From CAYQQJ01 sp964419935 (GTDB taxonomy: Bacteria > Pseudomonadota > Gammaproteobacteria > Pseudomonadales > Cellvibrionaceae), in the NCBI GenBank assembly GCA_964419935.1, contig CAYQQJ010000038.1, forward strand, positions 1 through 33,675: a DNA stretch of 33,675 nucleotides, in the 5' to 3' direction. The translations under genes were made by a program, and so were the position numbers. The notes beneath the pieces are model-generated. The model was not told where the DNA came from and did no database searches. It saw only the letters and a program-made list of their open reading frames with translations. This document shows positions 1 through 8,024 of this stretch, piece after piece (positions within the stretch are counted from its first letter, which is position 1; each line of letters starts with the position of its first letter).

Positions 1-3
1 GGG

Positions 4-48
4 GTGGGTCAAAATTGTTGGCCAGAAGTGGGTCAGTTTAAATGGCCA
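4..48. repeat. Two tandem 21-bp IS21-end-like motifs
   Basis: Two copies of a 21-bp motif, 4-24 and 28-48, share GTGGGTCA at the start and TGGCCA at the end, with a 24-bp period. Repeated GGGTCA-n-GGCCA blocks are known to me from the ends of IS21-family elements, which carry several terminal transposase-binding repeats. No istA or istB gene is visible here, so this is either the outer end of an element that continues beyond the window edge or a solo remnant. Confidence 0.4.
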
Positions 49-194
49 TTAACAGCAATATGAGGCGTGAGTCTACGACCAACTGGGTGAAGGGTCAACG
101 AATAAAGCCTTTGATGCGGCGTCGATGGAAGATCAAAACCGCATATGCTGCACTTCGCTGATAACCAATACCAAGCAGTATCGTCGCGACCATA

Positions 195-515
195 CTAGCT
201 CTGCTGTTGGCTGCCAGAGCGCATAGCATTGCCAGCGCGCTGCTGAATGCTGGTGAGGAATTCATAGGCATCGGTTGAGGCATTCAGCATCTTTTCCTGT
301 ACGCCTTCCAAATAGGATTTCTGCACTTGGTAGAGGCCGGAGAAATCCTTTTGCGAGCTGAGTTCTTTGCTGAAGTTCATCCCTTCATTGAGCATCTCGG
401 TGAAGAATTGCCGCTGCTTCTCTGCCGCTTCCTGAACGATGGTGCTATTCAGCGCGAACAGTTCGCTCATGGGCTTGGTGTTGGCGTGCATTTGCTCAGA
501 CATTTTCTCGTACAT
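195..515 (-). CDS. Phasin (PHA granule-associated protein)
   Basis: A 106-residue, mostly helical, Gln/Glu/Ser-rich protein of the phasin type, which coats the surface of polyhydroxyalkanoate granules in the cytoplasm and limits their coalescence. No catalytic motif is expected. Amphipathic stretches such as ELFALNSTIVQEAAEKQRQF and YQVQKSYLEGVQEKM fit the family. A longer reading to 599 is possible, but the ATG at 515 has a strong GAGGAG ribosome site just upstream (CGAGGAGAGTGCCC-ATG), so it is preferred. The gene lies downstream of phaR and phaC on the same strand, which supports the assignment. Phasins are weakly conserved, so the family call rests on composition, length and context together. 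Confidence 0.82.
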   Translation of the reverse strand: MYEKMSEQMHANTKPMSELFALNSTIVQEAAEKQRQFFTEMLNEGMNFSKELSSQKDFSGLYQVQKSYLEGVQEKMLNASTDAYEFLTSIQQRAGNAMRSGSQQQS

Positions 516-703
516 GGGCACTCTCCTCGAACGTCGAAACAGTTGATGACGGCAGGCAAACATGTTTGATGACAGGATATATCGGATAAATTGCTGCACC
601 GCATCATTTCGAGATCATTCTAGAGCCGTGGGACCCGCTCGGTCAACAGAAAAATGCCGCAACGCAGCATGCTGCTTAGATTGATTGGAAGCAGCGAAGA
701 AAC

Positions 704-1186
704 CTACTTAGAAGGATCTGGCTTGTCGCCCTTTTCGGGGCTCGCCTTCCCGGATGAACTTGCGCCAGGGCGCGGCGCAAACCCGTTCCACATAGCCAGG
801 TTCTGCTCCATCATCTGGTTGAAAACACTCAGAGGTGAGGCATCCATAAACTCCTGCATTACGCCTTGCATAGCATCCTGTCGGTCAAGAAAGGTCGCAA
901 TGCTCTGCTCCAAATACTGACGCATAAAAACCTGCAGGTCGCTGCCGTAAAAACGAATCAGCTGCTTCAACACGGTCTGTGTCAACAGAGCTTGCTGCTC
1001 GTTTCCTTCCTGCTCGCTGATGATCTGCAACAGAATTGACTTGGTAAGGTTCTCACTGGTTTTGGAATCCACGACTTCGAATTCCTGGTGAGTCATCACC
1101 AGTTCTTTTATCGCTTCAAGATTTACGTACTGACTTTTGGACGTGTCATACAAACGGCGATTGGGATATTTTTTAATGGTAACCAC
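704..1186 (-). CDS. phaR: Polyhydroxyalkanoate synthesis regulator PhaR
   Basis: A 160-residue cytoplasmic regulator that in characterised systems binds both PHA and DNA and represses phasin (and sometimes phaC) transcription until polymer accumulates. The N-terminus IKKYPNRRLYDT, continuing through SQYVNLEAIKELV, is the hallmark of the PhaR DNA/PHA-binding domain (about residues 3-62). A second helical accumulation-regulator segment follows, including LIRFYGSDLQVFMRQYLEQS and repeated DAMQG/MQEFMD elements. The tail is low-complexity and charged (Ser/Gly/Lys/Pro). The start codon is GTG; no strong Shine-Dalgarno sequence is seen. It lies between phaC (upstream) and the phasin gene (downstream), its expected regulatory target. 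Confidence 0.93.
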   Translation of the reverse strand: MVTIKKYPNRRLYDTSKSQYVNLEAIKELVMTHQEFEVVDSKTSENLTKSILLQIISEQEGNEQQALLTQTVLKQLIRFYGSDLQVFMRQYLEQSIATFLDRQDAMQGVMQEFMDASPLSVFNQMMEQNLAMWNGFAPRPGASSSGKASPEKGDKPDPSK

Positions 1187-1300
1187 AGAAACTCACTTGT
1201 TCGAGGCGCATTTCAAGTGCGCCAGAGTATAACAGACGCCGACGTATGAACAGCGGGCATGGATACCGCAACTATTGTCCCGTTAACCGCGCCACCGCAT

Positions 1301-3166
1301 TCAGGTTGCAGTGTTTGTTTCGTGGCCGTCTTTACTACGGGCTTTATCCGGGGCATGACTAGGCACAGGATTTATCCAGGTTTCCAGACGCATCTTGACG
1401 TAGTCCCCCGGCGCATCCGCCAAGGGTGGGTAAGCGGCACAACCCGGCTCCCGCGCTTTGCGTCGTCGCCCGGCGTGAGACCCCAGCCACTGCGTCCAGT
1501 CCCGCCACCATGACCCCGGCTGTTGCGTTGCCCCGGCCAACCATTCCGAGCCCGTCTCTGGCCGCGGGTTCACCTGTGGGGAAGCATTCACCCAATGAGG
1601 ATATTTATCCACCGATGGCGGATTCACCACACCGGCGACATGCCCCGACTCCGTCAGCACGAACCGCACATCGCCACCCAAAGCGGTTGCACTTTTATAG
1701 GCCCCACCCCACAAAACAATGTGGTCCGCCATAGCCGCAAGATAATAGGTGGGCGTGTGGATAGTCCCAAGGTCGATAGGCACATCGTCAATCACTAATT
1801 CACCGGCTTGAATCAGGTTGTTTTCCATATACATGTTGCGCAGGTAAAACAAGTAAGCCGGGCCGGGAATGTTTGTGGCGTCGCTGTTCCAGTACAGAAT
1901 ATCAAAAGGAACCGGATCTTTGCCCTTGAGGTAGTTGTCAATAAAGAAGGACCAGAACAAGTTATTTTCACGCAGCAGACTAAAGCTCAGCGCCAGCACT
2001 CTGCCGTCAATGTAGCCCTGAGACTGGACGCTTTTTTCAAGTAACGGATAGGTCTGCTCGGAAATAAAATTACCGACCTCTCCCGGTTCGGCAAAGTCGA
2101 GCAGTGTTGTAAGAAAGCTCAGCGATTGAATGCGCTGGTCCCCTTTTGCCAGCAGGTACGCCTGGCTGATTGCAAGCAAGGTGCCGCCCACACAATAACC
2201 AGCCACATTGATCTTGCGCGACCGAGAGCAGGTTTCCACCACGTTCAGGGCCGCTACCACACCCTTGTAAACATAGTCTGAAAACTCGATGTGGCGCAAA
2301 CGTTCATCGGCGTTAACCCAGGAAATCATAAATACCGAGTGCCCCTGATCCACCAGCCATTTCACCAGAGATTTTTTCTCATTGAGATCAAGAATATAGT
2401 ATTTATTGATAAAAGGCGGAACGATCAACAGCGGGTTGGCGTGTACCGTTTCTGTTGTGGGTGCATAGTGTATAAGCTCAATCAACTCGTTGCGATAGAT
2501 AACTTTACCCGGCGTGCTTGCCAAGTCCTCACCCAGTCGAAAGGCATCCTGCGGCACCTGAGTAACCTTGAAAGCATCGGCGGGGCTGCCTTTCAGGTCC
2601 CGCATAAAGTTGTCAATGCCCCGGGCGAGGCAATCGCCCTGAGTCTGCAGAATCTCCCGACACACTTCCGGATTGGTGAGCACATAATTACTCGGTGCCA
2701 TGGAGTTAACAAATTGACGAGTATAAAAACGCAGCCTTTCAGCGGCTTTTTCATCCTCAAACTCGAAGCTGTCTACTAGCTGATTCATATACTCTGCGTT
2801 CAGCAGATACGCTTGCTTGACGTAATTGAATAGCGGATTGCCGCTCCAGTCCTGATCTTTAAAGCGCTGATCATCGGCCGACTCCTGTGCGACGCTGTCC
2901 ATGGGCTCGCCCATCATCGCACGTGCAGCACTTTGCCAAAGCAATTGTTGCTTCTGCATGAATATTGTCTGCTGTTGCATGAATTGCTGCGGATCCACGC
3001 GAATTCCAAACGCCGGTTCAGGCGTTGCCTGCTCCCGCTCTGTTGCCGTACCAGCACCGTCCGCATGATGTAAAATCCGCGTTACCACTTCTTGCATCAT
3101 GTCGTTGAACACGCCGCTAAATTTATCCAAATACTGGAGAACATCCGCCTGACTTTCCTGCTTCAT
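1301..3166 (-). CDS. phaC: Class I poly(3-hydroxyalkanoate) synthase PhaC
   Basis: A 621-residue synthase that polymerises (R)-3-hydroxyacyl-CoA into PHA at the granule surface. The N-terminal domain (about residues 1-230) includes the PhaC_N segment DWSGNPLFNYVKQAYLLNAEYM. The alpha/beta-hydrolase core carries the lipase-like box GYCVGG with the nucleophile Cys325. The triad is completed by Asp481 (MADHIVLWGGAY) and His509 (ESGHVAGVVNPP). This spacing is close to that of the Cupriavidus enzyme, and the length fits class I, which needs no PhaE or PhaR-type subunit. The C-terminus runs about 30 residues past the usual DAPGDYVKMR end. The upstream gene is the 3-hydroxybutyrate dehydrogenase gene, with a G-rich heptamer tract in the 183-bp gap. 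PhaR and the phasin follow on the same strand, so a single transcript is plausible. Confidence 0.96.
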   Translation of the reverse strand: MKQESQADVLQYLDKFSGVFNDMMQEVVTRILHHADGAGTATEREQATPEPAFGIRVDPQQFMQQQTIFMQKQQLLWQSAARAMMGEPMDSVAQESADDQRFKDQDWSGNPLFNYVKQAYLLNAEYMNQLVDSFEFEDEKAAERLRFYTRQFVNSMAPSNYVLTNPEVCREILQTQGDCLARGIDNFMRDLKGSPADAFKVTQVPQDAFRLGEDLASTPGKVIYRNELIELIHYAPTTETVHANPLLIVPPFINKYYILDLNEKKSLVKWLVDQGHSVFMISWVNADERLRHIEFSDYVYKGVVAALNVVETCSRSRKINVAGYCVGGTLLAISQAYLLAKGDQRIQSLSFLTTLLDFAEPGEVGNFISEQTYPLLEKSVQSQGYIDGRVLALSFSLLRENNLFWSFFIDNYLKGKDPVPFDILYWNSDATNIPGPAYLFYLRNMYMENNLIQAGELVIDDVPIDLGTIHTPTYYLAAMADHIVLWGGAYKSATALGGDVRFVLTESGHVAGVVNPPSVDKYPHWVNASPQVNPRPETGSEWLAGATQQPGSWWRDWTQWLGSHAGRRRKAREPGCAAYPPLADAPGDYVKMRLETWINPVPSHAPDKARSKDGHETNTAT

Positions 3167-3277
3167 GAAATATCTCAGTCCATCGTTTTACGTTATTGAA
3201 AGAGCGTAGCGATTGTTTTCTCAACGCTCTGTCTAGCCCATAATCCCGCCGTTTTTACCCGTTTGATTCGGCCCCTC

Positions 3278-3319
3278 TTTTCCCTTTTCCCTTTTCCCTT
3301 TTCCCTTTTCCCTTTTCCC
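3278..3319. repeat. Six perfect TTTTCCC heptamers (GGGAAAA on the minus strand)
   Basis: Six uninterrupted 7-bp units run from 3278 to 3319. On the minus strand, which is the coding direction of both flanking genes, they read GGGAAAA six times. That meets the usual G-quadruplex rule of four or more G3 tracts with loops of 1-7 bases. The tract lies in the gap between the dehydrogenase stop (3350) and the phaC start (3166). Because it is outside coding sequence, changes in copy number would alter spacing or RNA structure rather than reading frame. Confidence 0.9.
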
Positions 3320-3349
3320 TTCGCTCTGTTCCCTTCACCCTGCCGACCG

Positions 3350-4108
3350 TCACCGAACCGTCCATCCCCCATCCAGCACCAGCGTTTGGCCGGTCATATT
3401 ACGAGCCGCGGGCGATACCAAAAACGTAACGCTGCCGATTAACTCATCCATGGCAATGAATGCCTTCTTCGGCATGGGTTCGAGCATGATATTGTTGATC
3501 ACATCCGCTTCGGAGATGCCGTGCTCTTTCGCCTGCTGAGTGACTTGCTTGTCTACCAAGGGTGTCTTCACATAGGAGGGACAGATCGTATTGATGGTGA
3601 TGTCGACGTCGGCGGTTTCCAGTGCAACAACTTTCGAAAACCCCAGTAGCCCATGTTTGGCGGCAACGTAGGCGCTCTTGAATGGAGAGGCCACCAGGGC
3701 ATGAATGGAACCGATGTTAATGATGCGACCAAACCCGTGAGCTTTCATGCCCGGCAACACGGCGCGGGTAAGCATCGCGGGGCCGACAAGCAGAATACCC
3801 GTCAGCAAGCGCCAGCGCTCGGGCTCGAATTCCTCTAGTTTGGCAACCTGCTGAATGCCCGCGTTGTTAACCAGAATGTCGATGCGTGGAAATCGTTCAG
3901 CAATGCGGTCGATGTCGGCCTGGCGGCTGACATCGAGCTGTAATGCCTGAGCCTTGCCACCTTTTGCCGCTATCGCGTCCACAGCTCCCTGCGCAGCGCC
4001 CAGGTCGAGATCACTCACGATGACCTCAACCCCCTGCTCGGCCAAGCCATGGGCCAGAGCGAGCCCAATGCCACTCGCCGCACCTGTAATAAGAGCTGTT
4101 TGCGACAT
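3350..4108 (-). CDS. D-3-hydroxybutyrate dehydrogenase (SDR family)
   Basis: A 252-residue classical short-chain dehydrogenase that oxidises (R)-3-hydroxybutyrate to acetoacetate with NAD+, the last step in using depolymerised PHA. The Rossmann glycine motif TGAASGIG lies at the N-terminus, NNAG in the middle, and the catalytic Tyr-Lys in SAYVAAKHG with the Ser in IGSIHALVASP. The HALVASPFKSAYVAAKHGLLG stretch is typical of 3-hydroxybutyrate dehydrogenases rather than of acetoacetyl-CoA reductases. The ATG at 4108 is chosen because GAGGAG lies eight bases upstream; an upstream TTG at 4123 would overlap that site. It is the first gene of the PHA cluster, which supports the substrate call. Substrate specificity is still inferred from similarity. 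Confidence 0.88.
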   Translation of the reverse strand: MSQTALITGAASGIGLALAHGLAEQGVEVIVSDLDLGAAQGAVDAIAAKGGKAQALQLDVSRQADIDRIAERFPRIDILVNNAGIQQVAKLEEFEPERWRLLTGILLVGPAMLTRAVLPGMKAHGFGRIINIGSIHALVASPFKSAYVAAKHGLLGFSKVVALETADVDITINTICPSYVKTPLVDKQVTQQAKEHGISEADVINNIMLEPMPKKAFIAMDELIGSVTFLVSPAARNMTGQTLVLDGGWTVR

Positions 4109-4341
4109 GGGTTTGCTCCTCAATTTCTGACTTAAACCCTGAACACGCGATAGATCCTCGGTGTCCGTAGACAGGTTCCCCCCGCCCTGGTTCCGCCTTG
4201 CTCATAACGGTAGGTCGTGTCTGCGAACTATGGAGCATTATTGAATGGAGCAGCGGTGATAGCCTGGGCCGGTACAGCATTTGCTGACATAAGCCCAACC
4301 GTTACATCACCATCGAATCTCGGCAACCTGAGGAAAAATTT

Positions 4342-5724
4342 ATGGATTCCGCGCAGCAATATGTGCCGGGCGCTATGACGGAGGTTCCCGCGCGGGAGAA
4401 ATTGGCTTATGCCGCGGGTGGTATCGCCTTCAGTATTTACTGGAATCTGTTCGCCATTTACCTGTTGTTTTTTTACACCGATGTCTTTGGCATCTCCGCT
4501 GCAGCGGCCGGCACGCTGTTTTTGGTCACTCGCGCCTGGGACGCCGTTACCACCCCGGTGATGGGCATCATTGCCGACCGCACCGAAAGCCGCTGGGGGC
4601 ACTTTCGGCCCTGGCTGCTCTGGGGCTCCGTGCCGCTGTGTATCGTCACGGTTTTTGGTTTTTCCACGCCCGGTTTTGCCGATGACTACAAGCTCACCTA
4701 TGCGTACATCACCTACCTGTTCATGGTGACGCTTTTTACACTGACGAACATCCCCTACTCTGCGCTGCTGGGAGTCATGACTCCCAATACCCATGAGCGC
4801 AACCTGATCTCGTCCTACCGGTTTGTCGGCGCTTTTGCCGGCGCATTGCTGGTTCAGTTATCAGTACTGCCGCTGGTGGGTGTCCTGGGTGCGGGGGACC
4901 AACAGCGAGGCTTCAGCGCCACGGTAGCAAGCTATGGGGCGGTGGCGGCGTGCCTGTTTATCGCAACGTTTGATATGACTCGGGAGAGAGTTCGCCCCAG
5001 CGCGGACAAAATCCGGGTACATCGAGACCTGAAGGATTTGACGCGCAATGGCCCCTGGCTGATTTTGTTCGCCGTAAGCTTCCTGACCATGACCTACTTT
5101 TCCATACGCCACGGTACGACCTTGTATTACTTCAAGTACTACGTCGGCGATGCAGCACTGTCCACGGGCTTCCTCGCTGGTGGCTCGCTGTTCATGATAA
5201 TGGGCACGCTTGCCACGCAATCCATTATCAAACGGTTCAACAAGGCGCGTTTCTTTGCCGGGCTACTCACGGCCGACGGTATCCTCATGGCCCTGCTGTA
5301 CTGTGCACAGCCCCAGGACTACGCCCTGATATTCGCACTGCACTTTGCCGCGATGTTCTGTGTGGGGCCCTCCATCGCCATGATCTGGGCCCTGTATGGC
5401 GATACCGCGGATTATTCCGAGTGGAGAACCCGGCGGCGCGCTACTGGCCTCGTATACTCCGCCGCCATATTCGCCCAAAAGATGGGAGCGGCCATTGGCG
5501 CGGCTCTGGTCGGTTGGCTTCTGGCGTATTACCGTTTTGCACCGAATGTGGCGCAGGCACCGGAAACACTTGAAGGCATTCGCCGCGCCATCAGCATTTA
5601 TCCCAGCCTTCTCGCCTTTTTGGCGGCAGCCATTGTGGTTTTTTATCCCCTGGAACCCCGCGTCATGGAGAAGATCGAGCGCAAGCTGGCGTTGCGTAAG
5701 GTCAAACGGGATCGGGTGGCGTGA
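4342..5724 (+). CDS. GPH-family sugar:cation symporter (MelB-like)
   Basis: A 460-residue inner-membrane protein with about twelve hydrophobic segments, of the glycoside-pentoside-hexuronide:cation symporter family within the major facilitator fold. Family signatures visible are MGIIADRTESRWGHFRPWLLWG in the loop after helices 2-3 and LYGDTADYSEWRTRRRAT in the central-to-C-terminal half. These transporters import sugars or glycosides with H+ or Na+. It is divergent from the dehydrogenase gene and stands alone, followed by an inverted-repeat element. It shares the same two motif blocks with the second GPH symporter at 15265-16758 but is clearly a different protein (shorter, different loops). 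The substrate cannot be read from sequence. Confidence 0.9.
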   Translation: MDSAQQYVPGAMTEVPAREKLAYAAGGIAFSIYWNLFAIYLLFFYTDVFGISAAAAGTLFLVTRAWDAVTTPVMGIIADRTESRWGHFRPWLLWGSVPLCIVTVFGFSTPGFADDYKLTYAYITYLFMVTLFTLTNIPYSALLGVMTPNTHERNLISSYRFVGAFAGALLVQLSVLPLVGVLGAGDQQRGFSATVASYGAVAACLFIATFDMTRERVRPSADKIRVHRDLKDLTRNGPWLILFAVSFLTMTYFSIRHGTTLYYFKYYVGDAALSTGFLAGGSLFMIMGTLATQSIIKRFNKARFFAGLLTADGILMALLYCAQPQDYALIFALHFAAMFCVGPSIAMIWALYGDTADYSEWRTRRRATGLVYSAAIFAQKMGAAIGAALVGWLLAYYRFAPNVAQAPETLEGIRRAISIYPSLLAFLAAAIVVFYPLEPRVMEKIERKLALRKVKRDRVA

Positions 5725-6163
5725 GGCCTGCGTACAGCGCCCTTTTACGGTGCCTATGTTGATCGAGTAAAGAAAAGTAGTTTGTCATCAGGGGTAGACC
5801 TTTTGAAACCCTCGCGGCAGGCGACCGCCATGGATGGCGGAAGGTAGAGCAACGCAGGACGCAGTTGCCGAGACGCCGCGGGGCCGCTCTCTGGCATCCT
5901 GCCATCGCGGCATTAGTGCGTCCATGCACGTCGAAGCCACAGGGAAGTGTTTATGCGTTTTCAAAAGGTCTACCCCTGATGACAAACGGATCGAAGCCGT
6001 TACGGATGAAATGGATTACCAGGTTAAAGAATAGACAGATCGTGCTAACGCGGAAAGCATTTGTCCATTTCAGCTCACCCAGCTAAAATTCCCTCTCTGT
6101 CTGCGGTGAGCGCTGTCAACCGCTTCTCCTAAAACCCCTCCAATCTTGTGAGCTGCCCGTTCA
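5725..6163. other. 439-bp gap holding an inverted-repeat element
   Basis: No convincing gene is present. Small open frames here lack ribosome sites and overlap the repeat. About half of the gap is the 5780-5987 element. The rest (5988-6163) should contain the cmoA promoter, but no confident -35/-10 pair was picked out. Confidence 0.6.
5780..5987. repeat. 208-bp MITE-like element with 29-bp perfect terminal inverted repeats
   Basis: Positions 5780-5808 and 5959-5987 are perfect inverted repeats of 29 bp, each containing GGGGTAGACCTTTTGAAA. The ~150-bp interior is G+C-rich, holds small palindromes such as CCGCCATGGATGGCGG near 5827, and encodes no plausible protein. Both size and architecture fit a non-autonomous palindromic element. 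No target-site duplication is obvious. The arm resembles that of the element at 25245-25335 (shared GGGGTAG-n2-CTTTT-n-AA). Confidence 0.8.
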
Positions 6164-6904
6164 ATGCCTGATCAACCTACCGGAAAAGATACAATCTACG
6201 CCCTGCCCGGCGACATCATTGCAGGTTTCCAGTTTGATCAAACGGTGGTCGACGTTTTTCCGGATATGATTCAGCGGTCGGTTCCAGGCTATGCCACCAT
6301 CATTCACATGATCGGCCAAATCGCCGAACGTTACGCTCAAGCCAATACCCGCTGCTATGATCTCGGATGTTCTCTCGGCGCTGCCACACTCGCCATGCGC
6401 CATCGCATCGCGGCGGCTGACGCCCGCATTGTTGCGGTAGATAATTCCAGCGCAATGATTGAACGCTGCCGCACTGTGATTGCCGCAGACAGCGGCGAAA
6501 TACCCGTGGACCTGATTTGCGCGGATTTGCAGAATGTTGCCGTAGAAAACAGTTCTGTTTGTGTTCTCAACTTTACCCTGCAGTTCATCCCCATCGAGCA
6601 ACGGCTGGCTATTCTCACTCGCATTTATGAAGGAATGACACCGGGCGGCGTGCTGATCTTGTCCGAAAAAATTGCATTTGATGAGCAGGAACACCAGCAG
6701 CTGATGATTGAACTGCACCACAATTTCAAACGCTCCCATGGTTACAGCGAACTCGAAATCGCCCAGAAGCGCAGCGCTCTGGAAAACGTGCTGGTCCCCG
6801 AAACTGTTCACACACACCGGGAAAGACTGGCCCAAGCTGGCTTCCGCTCCACAGACCTCTGGTTCCAGTGCTTCAACTTCGCCTCCTTCGTGGCCTTCAA
6901 ATGA
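6164..6904 (+). CDS. cmoA: Carboxy-S-adenosyl-L-methionine synthase CmoA
   Basis: A 246-residue cytoplasmic Rossmann-fold enzyme that converts S-adenosyl-methionine and prephenate to carboxy-SAM, the donor for the uridine-5-oxyacetic acid modification at wobble position 34 of tRNAs. The N-terminal GKDTIYA and FDQTVVDVFPDMIQRSVPGY segments are CmoA signatures. The cofactor motif is YDLGCSLGAAT, followed by AVDNSSAMIERC, and LNFTLQFIP matches the family. Its stop codon overlaps the cmoB start as ATGA at 6901-6904, so the two genes are translationally coupled. Confidence 0.97.
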   Translation: MPDQPTGKDTIYALPGDIIAGFQFDQTVVDVFPDMIQRSVPGYATIIHMIGQIAERYAQANTRCYDLGCSLGAATLAMRHRIAAADARIVAVDNSSAMIERCRTVIAADSGEIPVDLICADLQNVAVENSSVCVLNFTLQFIPIEQRLAILTRIYEGMTPGGVLILSEKIAFDEQEHQQLMIELHHNFKRSHGYSELEIAQKRSALENVLVPETVHTHRERLAQAGFRSTDLWFQCFNFASFVAFK

Positions 6905-7878
6905 TCGACTATAGTGACCTACTGAATTTCATCAGCGACTCGGATCTCGCCGCTTGGGCGAACCGTCTTCCTCAGGATATTGCGGAAGGCCTGTCCATCC
7001 AGCGCTATGGGGACCTGCCGCGCTGGTTGGAAGCCATGACAGCATTGCCTGCCGGTGTGGTTCACACCAGCGAGTTTCGCGATCAGGTGAAATTTGGCGA
7101 TGCCGCCGAAGTGAGTGAGGAACAGCAAGCGACAATTCGAGCGGCTCTTGAAGCCTTGATTCCTTGGCGCAAAGGCCCATTTAATGTCTGCGGTATAAAC
7201 CTCGACACCGAATGGCGCTCGGACTGGAAGTGGGATCGGCTGGCAACACAGATTTCGCCGCTGACCAACCGGCGGGTACTGGATGTAGGCTGTGGCAATG
7301 GCTACCACTGCTGGCGCATGTTCGGCGCCGGCGCGCAGCGCGTGATCGGCATTGATCCGTCACCGCGCTTTGTGGTGCAGTTCTATATGCTGAAAAAACT
7401 GCTCGCCATCAACCCGCCGGTCGACATACTGCCCGTGGGCATCGAGCAATTACCGCAGAAGCTCGAAGGCTTCGACACCACCTTTTCCATGGGCGTCTTC
7501 TATCACCGCCGCTCGCCCATGGATCACCTTCGTGAACTGCGGGACACCCTGCGACCGGGCGGCGAACTGGTTCTGGAAACCTTGGTGGTAGACGGCGGTT
7601 TAGGCGAGGTACTGGTACCGGAAGGTCGCTACGCCATGATGAACAACGTCTGGTTTCTTCCCTCCTGCAACACCCTGCAATCCTGGCTGACAAAATGCGG
7701 ATTCAAAAATGCCCGCTGCATTGACGTGACCACCACCACGACCGACGAACAGCGCGCAACCTACTGGATGCGCTACCACTCCCTGGAGAACTTTCTCGAC
7801 CCGAACGACCCTCAACTCACCGCAGAAGGACACCCCGCCCCCAAACGCGCGATTTTTGTTGCGGAGAAGCCGGCGTAG
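6901..7878 (+). CDS. cmoB: tRNA U34 carboxymethyltransferase CmoB
   Basis: A 325-residue enzyme that transfers the carboxymethyl group from carboxy-SAM to 5-hydroxyuridine at tRNA position 34, giving cmo5U and widening codon reading. The SAM-type motif VLDVGCGNGYHCWRMFGAGA lies near residues 125-145, preceded by the family-typical WRKGPFNVCGINLDTEWRSDWKWDR region. The segment FSMGVFYHRRSPMDHLRELR is characteristic of CmoB. The start at 6901 is fixed by the ATGA overlap with cmoA and gives MIDYSDLLN. The downstream neighbour converges on it. Confidence 0.97.
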   Translation: MIDYSDLLNFISDSDLAAWANRLPQDIAEGLSIQRYGDLPRWLEAMTALPAGVVHTSEFRDQVKFGDAAEVSEEQQATIRAALEALIPWRKGPFNVCGINLDTEWRSDWKWDRLATQISPLTNRRVLDVGCGNGYHCWRMFGAGAQRVIGIDPSPRFVVQFYMLKKLLAINPPVDILPVGIEQLPQKLEGFDTTFSMGVFYHRRSPMDHLRELRDTLRPGGELVLETLVVDGGLGEVLVPEGRYAMMNNVWFLPSCNTLQSWLTKCGFKNARCIDVTTTTTDEQRATYWMRYHSLENFLDPNDPQLTAEGHPAPKRAIFVAEKPA

Positions 7879-8024
7879 ATTGTGGACCACATCAGCTGCT
7901 GATTCTTTATCAGCGCCGGCTTATATCTTCTTATCCCTCACATGAAGCAACCGAACTGTACTGTTCGAGCTTCTCCTGAAGATTTCAGCAGAAGCCTATC
8001 AAGCTGCGGATGCAGAATCGTAAG

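Noticed and set aside
5834..6086. Small plus-strand open frames in the gap before cmoA
   Set aside because: They lie mostly within the inverted-repeat element and lack ribosome sites.
7898..7914. GCTGAT/ATCAGC hairpin after cmoB as a terminator
   Set aside because: The stem is only six bp and is not followed by a T-run.
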